A stretch of 64,000 bases of DNA, taken from positions 64,666,867 to 64,730,866 of the forward strand of contig OZ020303.1 in the NCBI GenBank assembly GCA_963971305.1, written 5' to 3'. Position 1 is the first letter of the stretch, and each line of letters begins with the position of its first letter. The notes under the pieces were generated by a model. That model saw only the letters and a list, made by a program, of their open reading frames with translations. It ran no database searches and was not told the DNA's origin. The translations under genes were made by a program, and so were the position numbers. The stretch is from Arcuatula senhousia. Its lineage: Eukaryota; Mollusca; Bivalvia; Mytilida; Mytilidae. Positions 11,501 through 22,511 of this stretch are shown here, one piece after another.

Positions 11501-13818
11501 ATACGACCGCACGCAATTTTTTTTGCGATTGTATAAAGTAATGGCGATGTATACGACCGCACGCAAAATTTTTGCGATCGTATAATGAAATGGCGATGTC
11601 GTCGTCGTCTGTGGACATTTGGTTTTCGTGAAATAACTTGTGTAAATATTGTCCGATTGATATGAAATTTTGAACTGATGTTTGTAACCTTTTAAGGAAG
11701 GTAAGTATTGTATTTGGGGATTGTGGCCCCTACTGTTTTAGAAAAAAAAGGCCTAAAGGGGCTAAATCGGGTGTATTGACAAAACTGTTGTAGAATGTTT
11801 ATTATTCATTCAATTTTGAATTATTTTTTTTTTATTGAATCCTTATTAACTTCTGTCAACTAAATGTGTCAATGGTTTTGATAGACATTGCTATAGGGGG
11901 TAAAAAAGGGGCCACACCAAAAAAATCGACTTTTTAGCTCACCTGGCCAAAGGCCATGTGAGCTATTGCCATCACTTGGCGTCCGTCCCGTCGTCGTCGT
12001 TAACTTTTCTTCAAACTTCTTCTCCTCTGAAACGGCTACACGGATTCAAACCAAATTTGGTCTGGTGGTACTTTAGGGTATCCCCCACAGAATTGATGTG
12101 GGGATTTTTGATTCGTCGAAAAACATGGCCGCCGTTGCTAAAAATAGACCAGGGGGGTCAGACAACTGTTTTTGGCTTGTAAATCAAAAAGTATAAGAGA
12201 TAGATGAAATCTGATGCACCCAACTGCTTCAGCATCAAAAGTTCTACAAACGTCTCTATTTGGTCCAAGTTGTCAGATGACCCCTTATAGGGGTTACAGC
12301 CCCTTAAAGGTGAAAAATAGCGTTTTTTCATGTTTTTGCCCTATAGTATGAAAACTATTGCAGATAGAGAAAAGCTGTTGCTTGCTTAAATGTTCATCTC
12401 ATTTAGCTCTACAAAAGTCTTCAAAGGGTCAAAGTTGTCAGATGTCCCCTTATAGGGGTTACGGCCCCTGAAATAATGTTTTTTCATGTTTTTGGCCTAT
12501 GGAATGAAAACTATTGCAGATAGAGAGAAGCTGTTGCTTGCTCAAATGTTCAGCTAATTTAGCTGTACAAAAGTCTTTATAGGGTCGAAGTTGTCAAATG
12601 ACACCTTATAGGGGTTACGGCCCCTAAAATGATGTTTTTTCATGTTTTTGGCCTATAGAATGAAAACTAAAGCAGATAGAGAAAAGCTGTTGCTTGCTTA
12701 AATGTTCAGTTTATTTAGCTCTACAAAAGTCTCAATAGGATCGAAGTTGTCAGATGACCCTTAATAGGGGATACAGCCCCTTAAATAACATTTTTTCATG
12801 TTTTTGGCCTTTAGAATGAAAACTATAGAGAAAAGCTGTTGCTTGCTTAAATGTTCAGCGCATAAAGCTCTACTAAAGTCTCCATAGGGTCAAAGTTGTC
12901 AGATGACCCCTTATAGGGGATACGGCCCCTAAAATAACGGTTTTTCGTGTTTTTGGCCTATAGAATGAAAACTATAGTAGATAAAGAAAAACTGTTGCTT
13001 GCTTAAATGTTCAGCTCATTTAGCTCTACAAAATATAGGGTTGACATCAAGACAAGGTGAGCAATTTAGGCTCCTGGGAGCCTCTTGTTTATTTGTGGTC
13101 CGATTTTCAAAATCTTTTTTTCATTGGAATCCTTGTAAAAATCCCAGCCTGCGTTTTTCGATCAGATTTGCAATATCTCTAACCGTTTTGGAGAAATCAG
13201 GGGTCAAAGGGGCAAAAAACGCCATTTATAAAAGTCCGTTTAGGCAAATAGTTATATACTAAAAATTAAGTTGTAGTGGGCCAGCCAATTGTTATGAAGT
13301 TTTAATATGATGATTATATACACTAAATAAATGTTAGTATTGAATTTGGGGTTTGTGGCCCCTACTGTTTTAGTAAAAAAGGTCGAAAGGGGCTAAAACG
13401 GGTATATTGACAAAACTGATGTAGAATGTTTATTATTCATTCAATTTTAACAATTCTTTTTTTTTGGTCCGATTTTTAAAATCTTTTTTCAGTTGTTCCT
13501 TGTGAAAATCTCTGTCTTAATTTTCAATATTTCTTACAATTTTTGAGAAATTAGAGGTCAAGGGGCCAGAAATTTCAATTAATACATGTATATAAATAAG
13601 GCTTTTTGTATTAGATGTTGAATTAAGTACATATGTGTCAAATATGCATTTTAAAGTCCACCACAGGATGCATGTAGTTTATGAAAGGATGTGTCAAAAA
13701 GTTTTGTAAGTCCACCATGGGCTTCATGTGATGAAAGCAATAGACTATCCATATTGGGCCTCCAACAAACAGGGTTCAAATTGTTGCGAAGCATGTTGCG
13801 CTCGGCGTAGCTTTTTAT
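11501..13818 (+). repeat. TACGACCGC repeat family, copy interrupted by a GCTCACC element
   Basis: It starts TTTTTATACGACCGCACGC and ends with GCGCTCGGCGTAGC, as does the uninterrupted relative at 34794-35800. Comparison with 35093-35160 shows that 11936-13088 is a later insertion. No coding function is seen. Confidence 0.7.
11936..13088 (+). mobile_element. GCTCACC-family element, copy 1
   Basis: The head TAGCTCACCTGG and tail AGGTGAGCAATTTAGGCTCC are inverted relative to each other over the GCTCACCT core. The tail also contains the palindrome GGCTCCTGGGAGCC. Inside are about five tandem units of roughly 150-165 bp, each with the phrases GTTGTCAGATGACCCC and AGATAGAGAAAAGCTG. The flanks match the intact host repeat at 35093-35160, so this is a real insertion with definable ends. 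Confidence 0.75.
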
Positions 13819-15851
13819 TAGCTCACCTGGCCAAATGCCATGTGAGCTTATGCCATCACTATGCGTCCGTCGTCGTCCGTTGTCGTTTGTCGTCGTCCGT
13901 TAACAATTTCAAAAATCTTTTTCTCTGAAACCACTGAACCAATTTAACTGAAACTTTGTAGGAATGATATATGACCTGTTGACAACAAACAATCCTCATT
14001 TTAAAATGATTCGATAAAAAACATGGCTGCTGTTACTAGAAATAGAACATAGGGTAAAATCACTTAAAATGGCTTATAACTCAGCAACCATAACAGATAG
14101 AAAACATCCAAAGGTTATTAGGCTCTTCAGAATCAAAAGCTCTACTAAAGTCTCCATTGAGTCGAAGTTGTCGGATGACCCTTGATAGGGGTTATGGCCC
14201 TTTTAAGGTAAAAAATTGCGTTTTTTCATGTTTTTGCCCTATAGAATGATAACTATTGCAGAAAGAGAAAAGCTATTGCTTGCTTAAATGTTCAGCTCAT
14301 TTAGCTCTGTAAAAGTCTACATAGGATCGAAGTTGTCAGATGACCCCTTATAGGGGTTACAGTCCCTTAAAGGCGAAAAATAGTGTTTTTGGCCTACAGA
14401 ATGAAAATTATTGTAGATAGAGAAAAGCTATTGCTTGCTTAAATGTTCAGCTCATTTAGCTCTGTAAAAGTCTCCATAGGGTCAACTCCCGTGCGGGGCC
14501 CGGGTGGCGAATAGGCCCGCAGCAGAGCCTAGCTTGTCGTAAGAGGCGACTAAGGGTCTTGGGATTCTGATGTCGGGTCAGTGCTCAGCCCACAGAGCGA
14601 CCAAGTGTGTACCCTAGGTGGCTGAATAGGGTGGCCCTCGTCCGCGGGGGTTGTCAGGTCTATAATACGGAAACCCTGACCGCCGACCATAGTGGGCCAA
14701 CGTGTGTGGAGAATGCCACGCTTCATGCACGTAAAAGACCCCTTTGTGGACCGCCAAGTAGTGCACCACATAGGCTAAATTTTCTGCCCCTACCCACCTC
14801 TCCCCTTTTCCTGTGGTTCTGAAAAATTTACCGGTCCTTTTGTTTCCCACCCCATTCCCATATTTCATTTATCATCATCATTTCATGTTCATTTTATCAC
14901 CCTTTTCATGTTCATCGCCTGTAAATAACCTATATAGCGTTGCACGGGCGTAAAACACCAACTCACTCACTCACTCACCATAGGGTCAAAGTTGTCAGAT
15001 AACCCCTTATGGGGGTTTCAGCCCCTTATAGGTGAAAAAAGTGTTTTTGGCCTATAGAATGAAAACTATTCCAGATACGGAAAAGCTGTTGCTTGCTTAA
15101 ATGTTCAGTTCACTTAGCTCTACAAAAATCTCCATAGGGTCAAAGTTGTCACATGGACCCTTTATAGGGGTTACAGCCCCTTAAAGGCGAAAAATAGTGT
15201 TTTTGGCCTATAGAATAAAAACTATTGCAGATAGAGAAAAGATGTTGCTTTGCTTAAATGTTCAGCTCATTAAGCTCCACAAAAGTTTCTTTTGGGTCAA
15301 AGTTGTGAGATGACCCTTTATAGGGGTTGTGGCCCTTTACAGGTGAAAAAAGTGTTTTTTCCCTATAGAATAAAAACTATTGCAGATGGAAAAAGCTGTT
15401 GCTTGCTTAAATGTTCAGTTCATTAAGCTTTTCAAAAGTCTGCATTGGGTCAAAGTTGTCAGATGCCCCGTTATAGGGGTAATGGCCCTTTACAGGTAAA
15501 AAAAAAGTGTAATCTCCCTATAGAATAAAAACTATTACAGATAAAGAAAAGCTGTTGTTTGCTTAAATGTTAAGCTCATTAAGCTCCATAAAAGTTTCTT
15601 TTGGGTGGAAGTTGTGAGATGACCCCTTAGAGGGGTAATGGCCCTTTACAGGTGAAAAATAGTGTTTTTTCCCTATAGAATGAAAACTATTGCAGATAGA
15701 GAAAAGCTGTTGCTTGCTTAAACATGCAACTCTTTACAAAAGATTCACATAAGTCTGCTTTGGGTCTCATTTGTCAGATGACCCCTTAAAGAAAACACCC
15801 TTATGGCGAAAGGACCAGGTGAGCGATTCAGGCTCCTGGGAGCCTCTTGTT
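13819..15851 (+). mobile_element. GCTCACC-family element, copy 2
   Basis: It has the same head (GCTCACCTGGCC), a GTCGTCCGT-rich segment, about nine internal units of 155-165 bp, and the tail CAGGTGAGCGATTCAGGC followed by the GGCTCCTGGGAGCC palindrome. A SINE-like copy interrupts it at 14486-14977. It abuts the end of the previous TACGACCGC copy. Confidence 0.75.
14486..14977 (+). mobile_element. 492-bp SINE-like retroposon, plus-strand copy
   Basis: Perfect 12-bp target duplications CCATAGGGTCAA (14474-14485 and 14978-14989) lie inside one tandem unit of the surrounding element. It begins CTCCCGTGCGGGGCC and ends (ACTC)n. It is almost identical to the copies at 9141 and 46548, which implies recent activity. 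Confidence 0.88.
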
Positions 15852-15982
15852 TTATATCTTGCAGCCATAACACTGCTTCGGGAATAGGGTTCAAGGTTAG
15901 CAATGTCCCAAAAATCAATTTTTTTTTCTATTTTTAACATCTTATTTTTTCAATTGGTATCCTTTAATTAATCTCTGGTCTG
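15852..15982 (+). repeat. TACGACCGC-family segment, left flank of the LINE
   Basis: The phrase ATTTTTTTTTCTATTTTTAACATC..AATTGGTATCC parallels 35130-35180 and continues after the LINE at 19160. It shows that the LINE entered this repeat. Confidence 0.6.
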
Positions 15983-16020
15983 GTCTAGAGGAATTCGATG
16001 ATCATGATTTTATACAAATA

Positions 16021-18939
16021 ATGTATGATTACCAGGTACTTTTAGATAATAACGTTCCATTGCAACGGTTTTCTAATGACATTTCAAATCCAAACAACTT
16101 TGGATATAAACTTATAGATTTTTGTAAACGGAACAGTTTATATATCGGCAACGGCCGACTACCGGGTAATGATTTCAAAATCGGCCGAGTCACGTGTAAG
16201 AACGTGTCCTTAGTTGATTATATACTACTTGCGTCGCGTTGCTTCCCACTAGTAGAATCTTTTAACATACTTGACTATGATCCTCTATTTTCGGACGTTC
16301 ACTGCGGTATTTGCGTTTGTCTTCGGGCTTCACTAGGAAACGTAAATATGAGGCGTGATAGGGGCAGTAGTAACGCTACATCACATTATAAGTGGGTTAA
16401 TGGTAAAGATGCCAAATTCATTGAAACTTTACTGAGCAATGATGGTATTATTGACGAACTAGATACACTACTTTCTCAGCAAGGGGGGTCGCTAGATTGT
16501 ATCAATAGTGTAGTTGATAAGATAAGTAATATTTTCACGAGTACTGCGAAATCCGTGTTTACGGCAAGAAAATTTAAATCGTACCACAAAGAGGGAGACC
16601 AACCATGGTTTACTGATAAATGCCACGTTAAACGAAAGGTGTTTCATCGTGCAAAAAATCGCTATAGTTTTGTGAAAAATAAAGCAAACAGAGCCGCAAT
16701 GAAGAAGGCCGGACGAGAGTATAAACGTGAAATGAACACAGCGATCGGAAACTTCAACCATACATTTGAATCAGATCTTAGAAATACGTCTAAGAAAGAT
16801 TCTAAGAAATTTTGGAAAATTTTAAAACGGTTGGATAAACGTGATTCGAATAAAAATGCGAGTATAACTGTTGAACAGTTATATGAATATTTCAGAAAAC
16901 TTAATGAAAATGTGCATGACGATTCAGACGTGAACATAGATGATATGTTGAATAACATAGATAATCAGGATGTCACTGATGTTCTCGATAAGGAGATAAC
17001 GGCAGAAGAGATCTTGAAAGCTATCAAGAACTTAAAGAATGGGAAAGCGCCAGGGGATGATGAAGTAGTTAATGAATATATTAAGAGCACAGTTAACTTG
17101 TTTTTGCCTGTATATGTTAAATTATTCAATTTGATTTTTGATACAGGGCTTATACCCGAAGCTTGGCTTACGGGTATTATAAAGCCACTGTACAAAAATA
17201 AGGGGGACCCTGGGAATTTAGATAACTACCGAGCTATATGCCTCACTTCCAATTTGGGTAAAGTTTTCACCTCGGTGTTGAATACGCGACTGAATATCTT
17301 GTCTGACGAAATTGGCATTATCACAGATGCTCAGGGGGGCTTTCGTCACGGATATTCAGTACAAGACAATATATTTGTTATGCATTCGCTTATATCGATG
17401 TATTTGGCCACGGGCAGAAAGCTTTTTTGTGCGTTTATTGACTTCAGAAAGGCTTTTGATAGCGTGTGGAGAGTAGGTCTTTGGCAAAAGTTGATTAAAC
17501 GAAATATTGGGGGGAAGATGTTTAAGGTTATACTCAACTTTTACACGGATATTAAGTCCTGTGTAAAAGATGGAGATCTGAGAACAGATTTTTTTCCATG
17601 TGAAATTGGCGTTAGACAAGGTGAAAAGCTATATATATCGCCTTTTTTGTTTGCTCTATATCTCAACGATTTAGAAGAATATTTAGTAGATAACGGCGGT
17701 GAACATTTATCCTTTGTGTCTGAATTATTTACTGAGAACATTAATATGTACATTAAATTATTTATATTATTGTATGCAGATGATATTGTCCTTTTTGCTG
17801 AATCTGCAGAAAAACTGCAAACAATGTTAAATAAATTTGAAAGTTATTGCAGAGAATGGAAGCTTTCTGTTAATGTAAACAAGACTAAAATTGTAATTTT
17901 TTCAAACAGAAAGTTCAAACCTAATATTAATTTTACACTTTGTAACCAAGATGTAGAAATACAAGATTCTTATGTGTATTTGGGTATACTGTTCAACTAT
18001 AATGGAAAATATTTCCAAACTCGTAAAAAACTGGTCGAACAAGGGCAGAGAGCTTTGTATGCGCTATATAGAAAAATTCAAAATATAGCTATACCTGTTG
18101 ACCTTCTATTAAAACTTTTTGATACTCTAGTTACTCCGATTTTGACATATTCGTCGGAGATCTGGGGGTATGAAAATAAAGATATTATAGAAAAGGTCCA
18201 CCTACAATTCTGTAAGCGTATTCTCTCAGTGAGAACATCAACTCCAAATTTTATGGTATATGGTGAACTAGGAAGGTATCCCGTAGAGCTACAAATTAAA
18301 TTGAAGATGGTTAATTTTTGGTATAGATTAGTAAGTAACGAACAAAAACTTTCGAGTAAATTATACTCACTTTTGGTAAAGCTTAATAGTAATGGTAATC
18401 AAACATGTAAGTGGATCAACTACGTAAAGTCCATTTTTGATGATTGCGGTTTAAGTTGGGCATGGGAGATTCAACAATTTAATAATATAAATCTGTTAAA
18501 GGTAGAAGTTAAACGACGTCTCCAGGATCAGTTCATACAAAAATGGTTCGCAGATATGTATAATTCGTCAAGGGGGGAGTATTATTTATCCTTTAAGTCG
18601 TTATTTTCACTAGAGCCATATTTGTTACGACTAAGCCGAGTTCGTCGTATACACATAAGTAGATTTCGAACATGTAACATTAAATTTCCCATAGAAGTGG
18701 GTAGATGGAGAAACATTCCTAGGGAGGATAGAATTTGTAATCTGTGTATGAACGGTCTTGGAGATGAATACCACTTTGTTTGTGTATGCACTAATATCAA
18801 TGTACTTGAGCTAAGGCGAAAGTACATACCTAAGTATTATGTTGAATATCCAAATAAAGAAAAGTTTTTTGGGATTAACAAGTTTTGTAATGTTAGTCTA
18901 TTAAAAAAATGTGTCTATTTTTATTCAAAAAGTTTGTAA
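16021..18939 (+). CDS. LINE ORF2: endonuclease remnant and reverse transcriptase, 972 codons
   Basis: This protein would prime on nicked target DNA and copy the element's RNA. Residues 1-105 match the C-terminal part of an APE-type endonuclease, with NGRLPGND, VDYILL and a variant SDVH (91-94) in place of the usual SDH. The reverse transcriptase covers about 325-640: IDFRKAFDSVW (473-483), GVRQGEKL (530-537) and YADD (585-588). The C-terminus has a zinc-knuckle-like C906-x2-C909-x8-H918-x4-C923. The frame is uninterrupted from the truncation point to the TAA, which suggests a young copy. Motif B reads GEKLYISPFLF, about two residues longer than usual, encoded by a TATATATA tract. The true 5' end is missing, so the listed ATG is internal. 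The LINE clade was not determined. Confidence 0.93.
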   Translation: MYDYQVLLDNNVPLQRFSNDISNPNNFGYKLIDFCKRNSLYIGNGRLPGNDFKIGRVTCKNVSLVDYILLASRCFPLVESFNILDYDPLFSDVHCGICVCLRASLGNVNMRRDRGSSNATSHYKWVNGKDAKFIETLLSNDGIIDELDTLLSQQGGSLDCINSVVDKISNIFTSTAKSVFTARKFKSYHKEGDQPWFTDKCHVKRKVFHRAKNRYSFVKNKANRAAMKKAGREYKREMNTAIGNFNHTFESDLRNTSKKDSKKFWKILKRLDKRDSNKNASITVEQLYEYFRKLNENVHDDSDVNIDDMLNNIDNQDVTDVLDKEITAEEILKAIKNLKNGKAPGDDEVVNEYIKSTVNLFLPVYVKLFNLIFDTGLIPEAWLTGIIKPLYKNKGDPGNLDNYRAICLTSNLGKVFTSVLNTRLNILSDEIGIITDAQGGFRHGYSVQDNIFVMHSLISMYLATGRKLFCAFIDFRKAFDSVWRVGLWQKLIKRNIGGKMFKVILNFYTDIKSCVKDGDLRTDFFPCEIGVRQGEKLYISPFLFALYLNDLEEYLVDNGGEHLSFVSELFTENINMYIKLFILLYADDIVLFAESAEKLQTMLNKFESYCREWKLSVNVNKTKIVIFSNRKFKPNINFTLCNQDVEIQDSYVYLGILFNYNGKYFQTRKKLVEQGQRALYALYRKIQNIAIPVDLLLKLFDTLVTPILTYSSEIWGYENKDIIEKVHLQFCKRILSVRTSTPNFMVYGELGRYPVELQIKLKMVNFWYRLVSNEQKLSSKLYSLLVKLNSNGNQTCKWINYVKSIFDDCGLSWAWEIQQFNNINLLKVEVKRRLQDQFIQKWFADMYNSSRGEYYLSFKSLFSLEPYLLRLSRVRRIHISRFRTCNIKFPIEVGRWRNIPREDRICNLCMNGLGDEYHFVCVCTNINVLELRRKYIPKYYVEYPNKEKFFGINKFCNVSLLKKCVYFYSKSL

Positions 18940-19131
18940 ACTATTAGAGTAGCTATATATTTGTGTTATACTGTCTTTTTCTTTCATATATCAGTTGTGA
19001 TAAAAAAAAATTATTTGTATGTACATGTAGGTATGTAATTAATTGTCTGTATTGCAGTTATATTTGTATTGTATTGTAGTTTGTTTAATTGTGCTCCTGT
19101 TACGCAGTTTCTGCGACTGAGCGATTTTCTA

Positions 19132-19159
19132 AATAAAATATTCTGTATTCTGTATTCTG
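19132..19159 (+). terminator. LINE 3' end: AATAAA plus (TATTCTG)3
   Basis: The AATAAA hexamer is followed directly by three TATTCTG units, after which the host repeat resumes. Short tandem 3' tails instead of poly-A are typical of several LINE clades (CR1/L2-like). Confidence 0.8.
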
Positions 19160-19520
19160 CGTTTGTGAATCAAATTTTCAATATCTCTTACCGTTTTCGA
19201 AAATTAGTGGTCAAAACGGGTGTAAACACCCATTAATTGTCTGAACAAATGGTTTAATGCAAGAGTTTTAGGCGTATAGTACGTGGACTTGCCAATTATT
19301 ATGTAGTTTTAATGTGATGTTCTTAACCACTAAAGGAGGCTTCCTCTTGCATTTGGGGATTGTGTCTTAGCATTCAGAGAAAAAGGGCCCAAAAGGCATC
19401 AAAATGGGTGTATTGACCCAACTTCTGTATAATGTTTTTTTTTGTCATCCGAATTTGATAATTTTTATTGTATTCCAAGATACATTCTGCAAACTAAATG
19501 AGTGATACCTAGGTGTTGAT
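19160..19520 (+). repeat. TACGACCGC-family segment, right flank of the LINE
   Basis: GAATCAAATTTTCAATATCTC and AAATTAGTGGTC parallel 35210-35265. The copy is diverged and lacks the canonical end. Confidence 0.55.
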
Positions 19521-19671
19521 TTACCGACAGCGGAGGTGGCGGCCTTAACTTTCAGTGTTCAAGTCAATATCTCAAGAACTTTAAGTCATAGGTTGTCGAA
19601 ACTTGGTATGCATATGCCCAAGTAGTAGCTTTATTTTAGTAAGCACAGTTGCATCCCCATCTTTTGACCTT

Positions 19672-20024
19672 TTTTTCTGGATCCACCATTGCACTTTGAT
19701 TATACAAAGCTACACCGAGCGCAGCATCTAAGACCATGTTGTATGTGCCCTGTATGCGTAATATGCATTGTCAAATGCTGTGACACATGTTGCCCATGAT
19801 AGATTCAACAATTTGACACTACCACAGGGACTCGCTCCCCTCTATCAGTATTTTGTTAGAGTCAATGTACGGTAAAAAGCTTGTTGATCATGGGCTGGCT
19901 GCATGTGTCAAAGTATTTGACAATTCATATTAGGCGTACAGGGCACATGCAATATGTTGTGGTCTAAGATGCTGCGCTCGGTGTAGCTTTATATAATCAA
20001 AGCGCAGTGGTGGATCCAGAAAAA
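19672..20024. repeat. large inverted repeat, arms about 125 bp
   Basis: The left arm (19672-19803) runs from TCTGGATCCACCA through CTACACCGAGCGCAGCATCT to CCCATGAT. The right arm (19893-20024) is its diverged inverted copy ending TGGTGGATCCAGA. The spacer contains one arm of the small hairpin element found at 3087. The AGCGCAGCAT block is also the end of the TACGACCGC family. Confidence 0.75.
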
Positions 20025-20354
20025 GGGGGGTCCATGTCTATTTTTGCCTAAAATCTGTGTAAAAATTACAAATTTCCCCAGGACAGGGAGTCCATACCCC
20101 TCTGGATCAACAACTGAAGCGAAGTGAATTGAGACAAAGGTAGTTAACTGACAATGTAAAAGTTTTATGCGCACCTTATTCCTACATGACTTGAGAACTA
20201 AAAGGCGTTGACAAAACTTAGTTTGCACATAATAATGCAATGGTAGCGTAGATAAGTTGCGTCCTCTTGTTTGACTTTGGTCTTTGCTGTTCGAATGAAC
20301 GATCTTGGAAACGTATAAATGACGGGTTTCAAAATGTTCTATGCAGAAGTAATA

Positions 20355-20480
20355 TAAGATAAGATAAGACATTTTATTTACCAATTATGGTACCACAGGG
20401 GGTTATTACAAATATAAACAATCATGATTTTAAACATACATATACATAAGAAGAGCTGTAATTAGACAATGGACAAAATT
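20355..20480 (-). mobile_element. LINE 3' stub with (CTTAT)n tail
   Basis: On the minus strand a short 3' UTR-like segment leads to AAATAAAATGTCTTATCTTATC. This layout, a hexamer then a short tandem tail, parallels the LINE end at 19132-19159. Only the 3' end is recognisable. Confidence 0.45.
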
Positions 20481-21112
20481 AAATTAAAAAAAAAATTATT
20501 ATAATATCATTAATTTGCCAATATGTTGTTCATTTATAAAATTAGGTCTAGAGAACGCAGATTTGTAAACAACTTTATATATTTTTTTTAAATTTTTGGT
20601 GCCCTCTAGCTGATTATAGGACTAAAAGTATATACTATAGTTATAATTTTACAAGAGTCACCAAGGGACGGTGCTTATGGATATACTCAAAACATATTTC
20701 ATGGACAAGAGTATAACACATCGTGACTGATGTATGAGGTTATAATTGAGCGGAGACATTGAATGTCTAAATATATATAAAAAATAAAATATATAAATGA
20801 TACCGAGTTGTTTCTCTTTGATTACCGGTTTTAAATTTAAGACATCAAGTATTTACATTTTGAATAAGTTCAATATTGTTTAAGGATCGACAGACCATTT
20901 AACTTTAAAGGCCTTATTGGGGCGGCTTGGTTTAAAAAAAGATCTTTGATCTGATTTTTGATGAAAAAATATTTTGGCAGCATTGATGAAGAAAAAGAGA
21001 TATTCTGTCATAAAAAATACTGCTAAAATATTAGAAACAAATATTATTGAGACACCTTTGATAAAATGAATATTTTTTTCCATGCTGTGCGCGAAAAATA
21101 AATTTTTGGCTA
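20481..21112. other. non-coding AT-rich DNA
   Basis: No gene or repeat family recognised. Confidence 0.4.
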
Positions 21113-21655
21113 GCTGGATTTGGCTTCCCTGTTCGAACCTTTTGGCTTTGAGTTCTTTTGGTTTATGCCCTTGCAATATTTTGATTAAAATGCTGCTGAT
21201 GAGGGGTTACCCTTAAGAATATCAATATACAGCAAAACTAAATTAATCGTTTTTATACCCGCTTTGGTATTTGTATTTTGAGATCACTGGGTCGATAACC
21301 GCTGCTGGTGGACCAGACATCCGGAGGCTAATCACAAGCCTTGTCGTCAGACTTGTCTGACACGAATTTACCATTAAATTTCTAATATATTTTGTCATTG
21401 AAATTACCGATGAAAATTCAAAATTGTTTAAAACAACAGGTTTTTCCTTGTACTGCACACGGTTGATTTACTCGGTGCTGGTTTTGGCTTCCCTGTTCGA
21501 AACTTTTGGCTTAGGGTACTTTTCATTCAATTCTTTTGGTTTATGCCCGTCCAATTTTTTTATTCAAATGCTGATGATGAGAAGTAAATCCTACAGCATA
21601 GCCAAATAACCGTTTTTTTACCCGTTTTGGTATTTATATTTCAAAAGTTATCGTA
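21113..21655 (-). repeat. diverged copies of the 382-bp unit, minus strand
   Basis: GGATTTGGCTTCCCTGTTCGAA occurs in two neighbouring units (near 21116 and 21481), with CGCTGCTGGTGGACCAG between them. It is an older tandem relic of about 1.4 units of the 5331 array family. Confidence 0.7.
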
Positions 21656-22510
21656 TTTCATTACACAGGAAGTAGATAAGCGACAGACAATTCCCACGTT
21701 ATTGGACACCACCCTGATACTGTATTCAAAAAATCAAGTGGCTGTGATTCATTGATAAGTTGTTGCTGAGAAAACTGTAAGGAAGTAGTGTACAAAAATC
21801 CAAGACTCCCCTAAGTTAAATGGACTGTCCCTAACTTGACTGAAATTGGCTTTGCAACACGAAAACAAAATCTCGTCGCAGACAATATATCGGTTTGATA
21901 TCAAATACCATAGACATAAGGCAACATCCAATAAAAAGTATTAATTTTTGTCTCGTAGATGTGAAAAAGAGCAGGACAAATGCGTTACTTTAACGGCGAC
22001 GGCGCCAGCGTTAACTTTTGTTTGAAGGTTTTATGAGCTCCTCCATATCTCAAGAACTATATAAGTCCTAGGTTGAAACTTTGTGTGCATATGCCCCAGT
22101 AACAGATTAGCACAGTTTCATAACCCCATCTTTTGACCTTGACCTTGATTTTCCGTTTGAGTAACTTTGACAATTTTCAATACATATAATAGAAATGGTA
22201 AGGTTTTGCGAGCACCTCCATATCTTAAGAACAATAAGTCATATAAAGGTTGATGAAATTTGTTGCATCCCCATCTTGTGACCTCGACCTTGATTTTCTG
22301 GGTGAATGAGTTTGATTATTTTTATTGCATTCATAAGTAATGTTTAAGTTCTATAAACACCTTTTGATCTCAGAAATTGAAAAAAAGTAAGAAATAATTA
22401 TTGTTTCTGATGGTGCCGGCAGGCGAGTCACACTTTAGTGGGTTATATAATATGGTATTCGATTACTTGTTAACTTTGATGTGATATTTTTTCACTTTGT
22501 TGTGATATTT
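21656..22510. other. non-coding; low-copy repeat phrases
   Basis: 22010-22400 contains repeated phrases around TGACCTTGACCTTGATTTTC and CTCCATATCT, a decayed tandem repeat. No gene seen. Confidence 0.4.
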
Positions 22511-22511
22511 T

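Larger units (their letters stand above)
15983..19159 (+). mobile_element. 5'-truncated LINE (non-LTR retrotransposon)
   Basis: The ends were placed by comparison with the uninterrupted relative at 13145-13180. The left flank stops at CTCTGGTCTG and the right flank resumes with CGTTTGTGAATC. The 3' end carries AATAAA (19132-19137) and three copies of TATTCTG (19139-19159). The open frame continues upstream of the first ATG to the left junction, so truncation fell inside the endonuclease domain. No clear target duplication is separable from the shared TCTG at both ends. Confidence 0.88.

Noticed and set aside
16492..18827. Minus-strand frames of 60-98 residues under the LINE
   Set aside because: They are shadows of the reverse-transcriptase frame.
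19989..20384. 131-residue minus-strand frame
   Set aside because: It lies across an inverted-repeat arm and a LINE stub; no recognisable domain.
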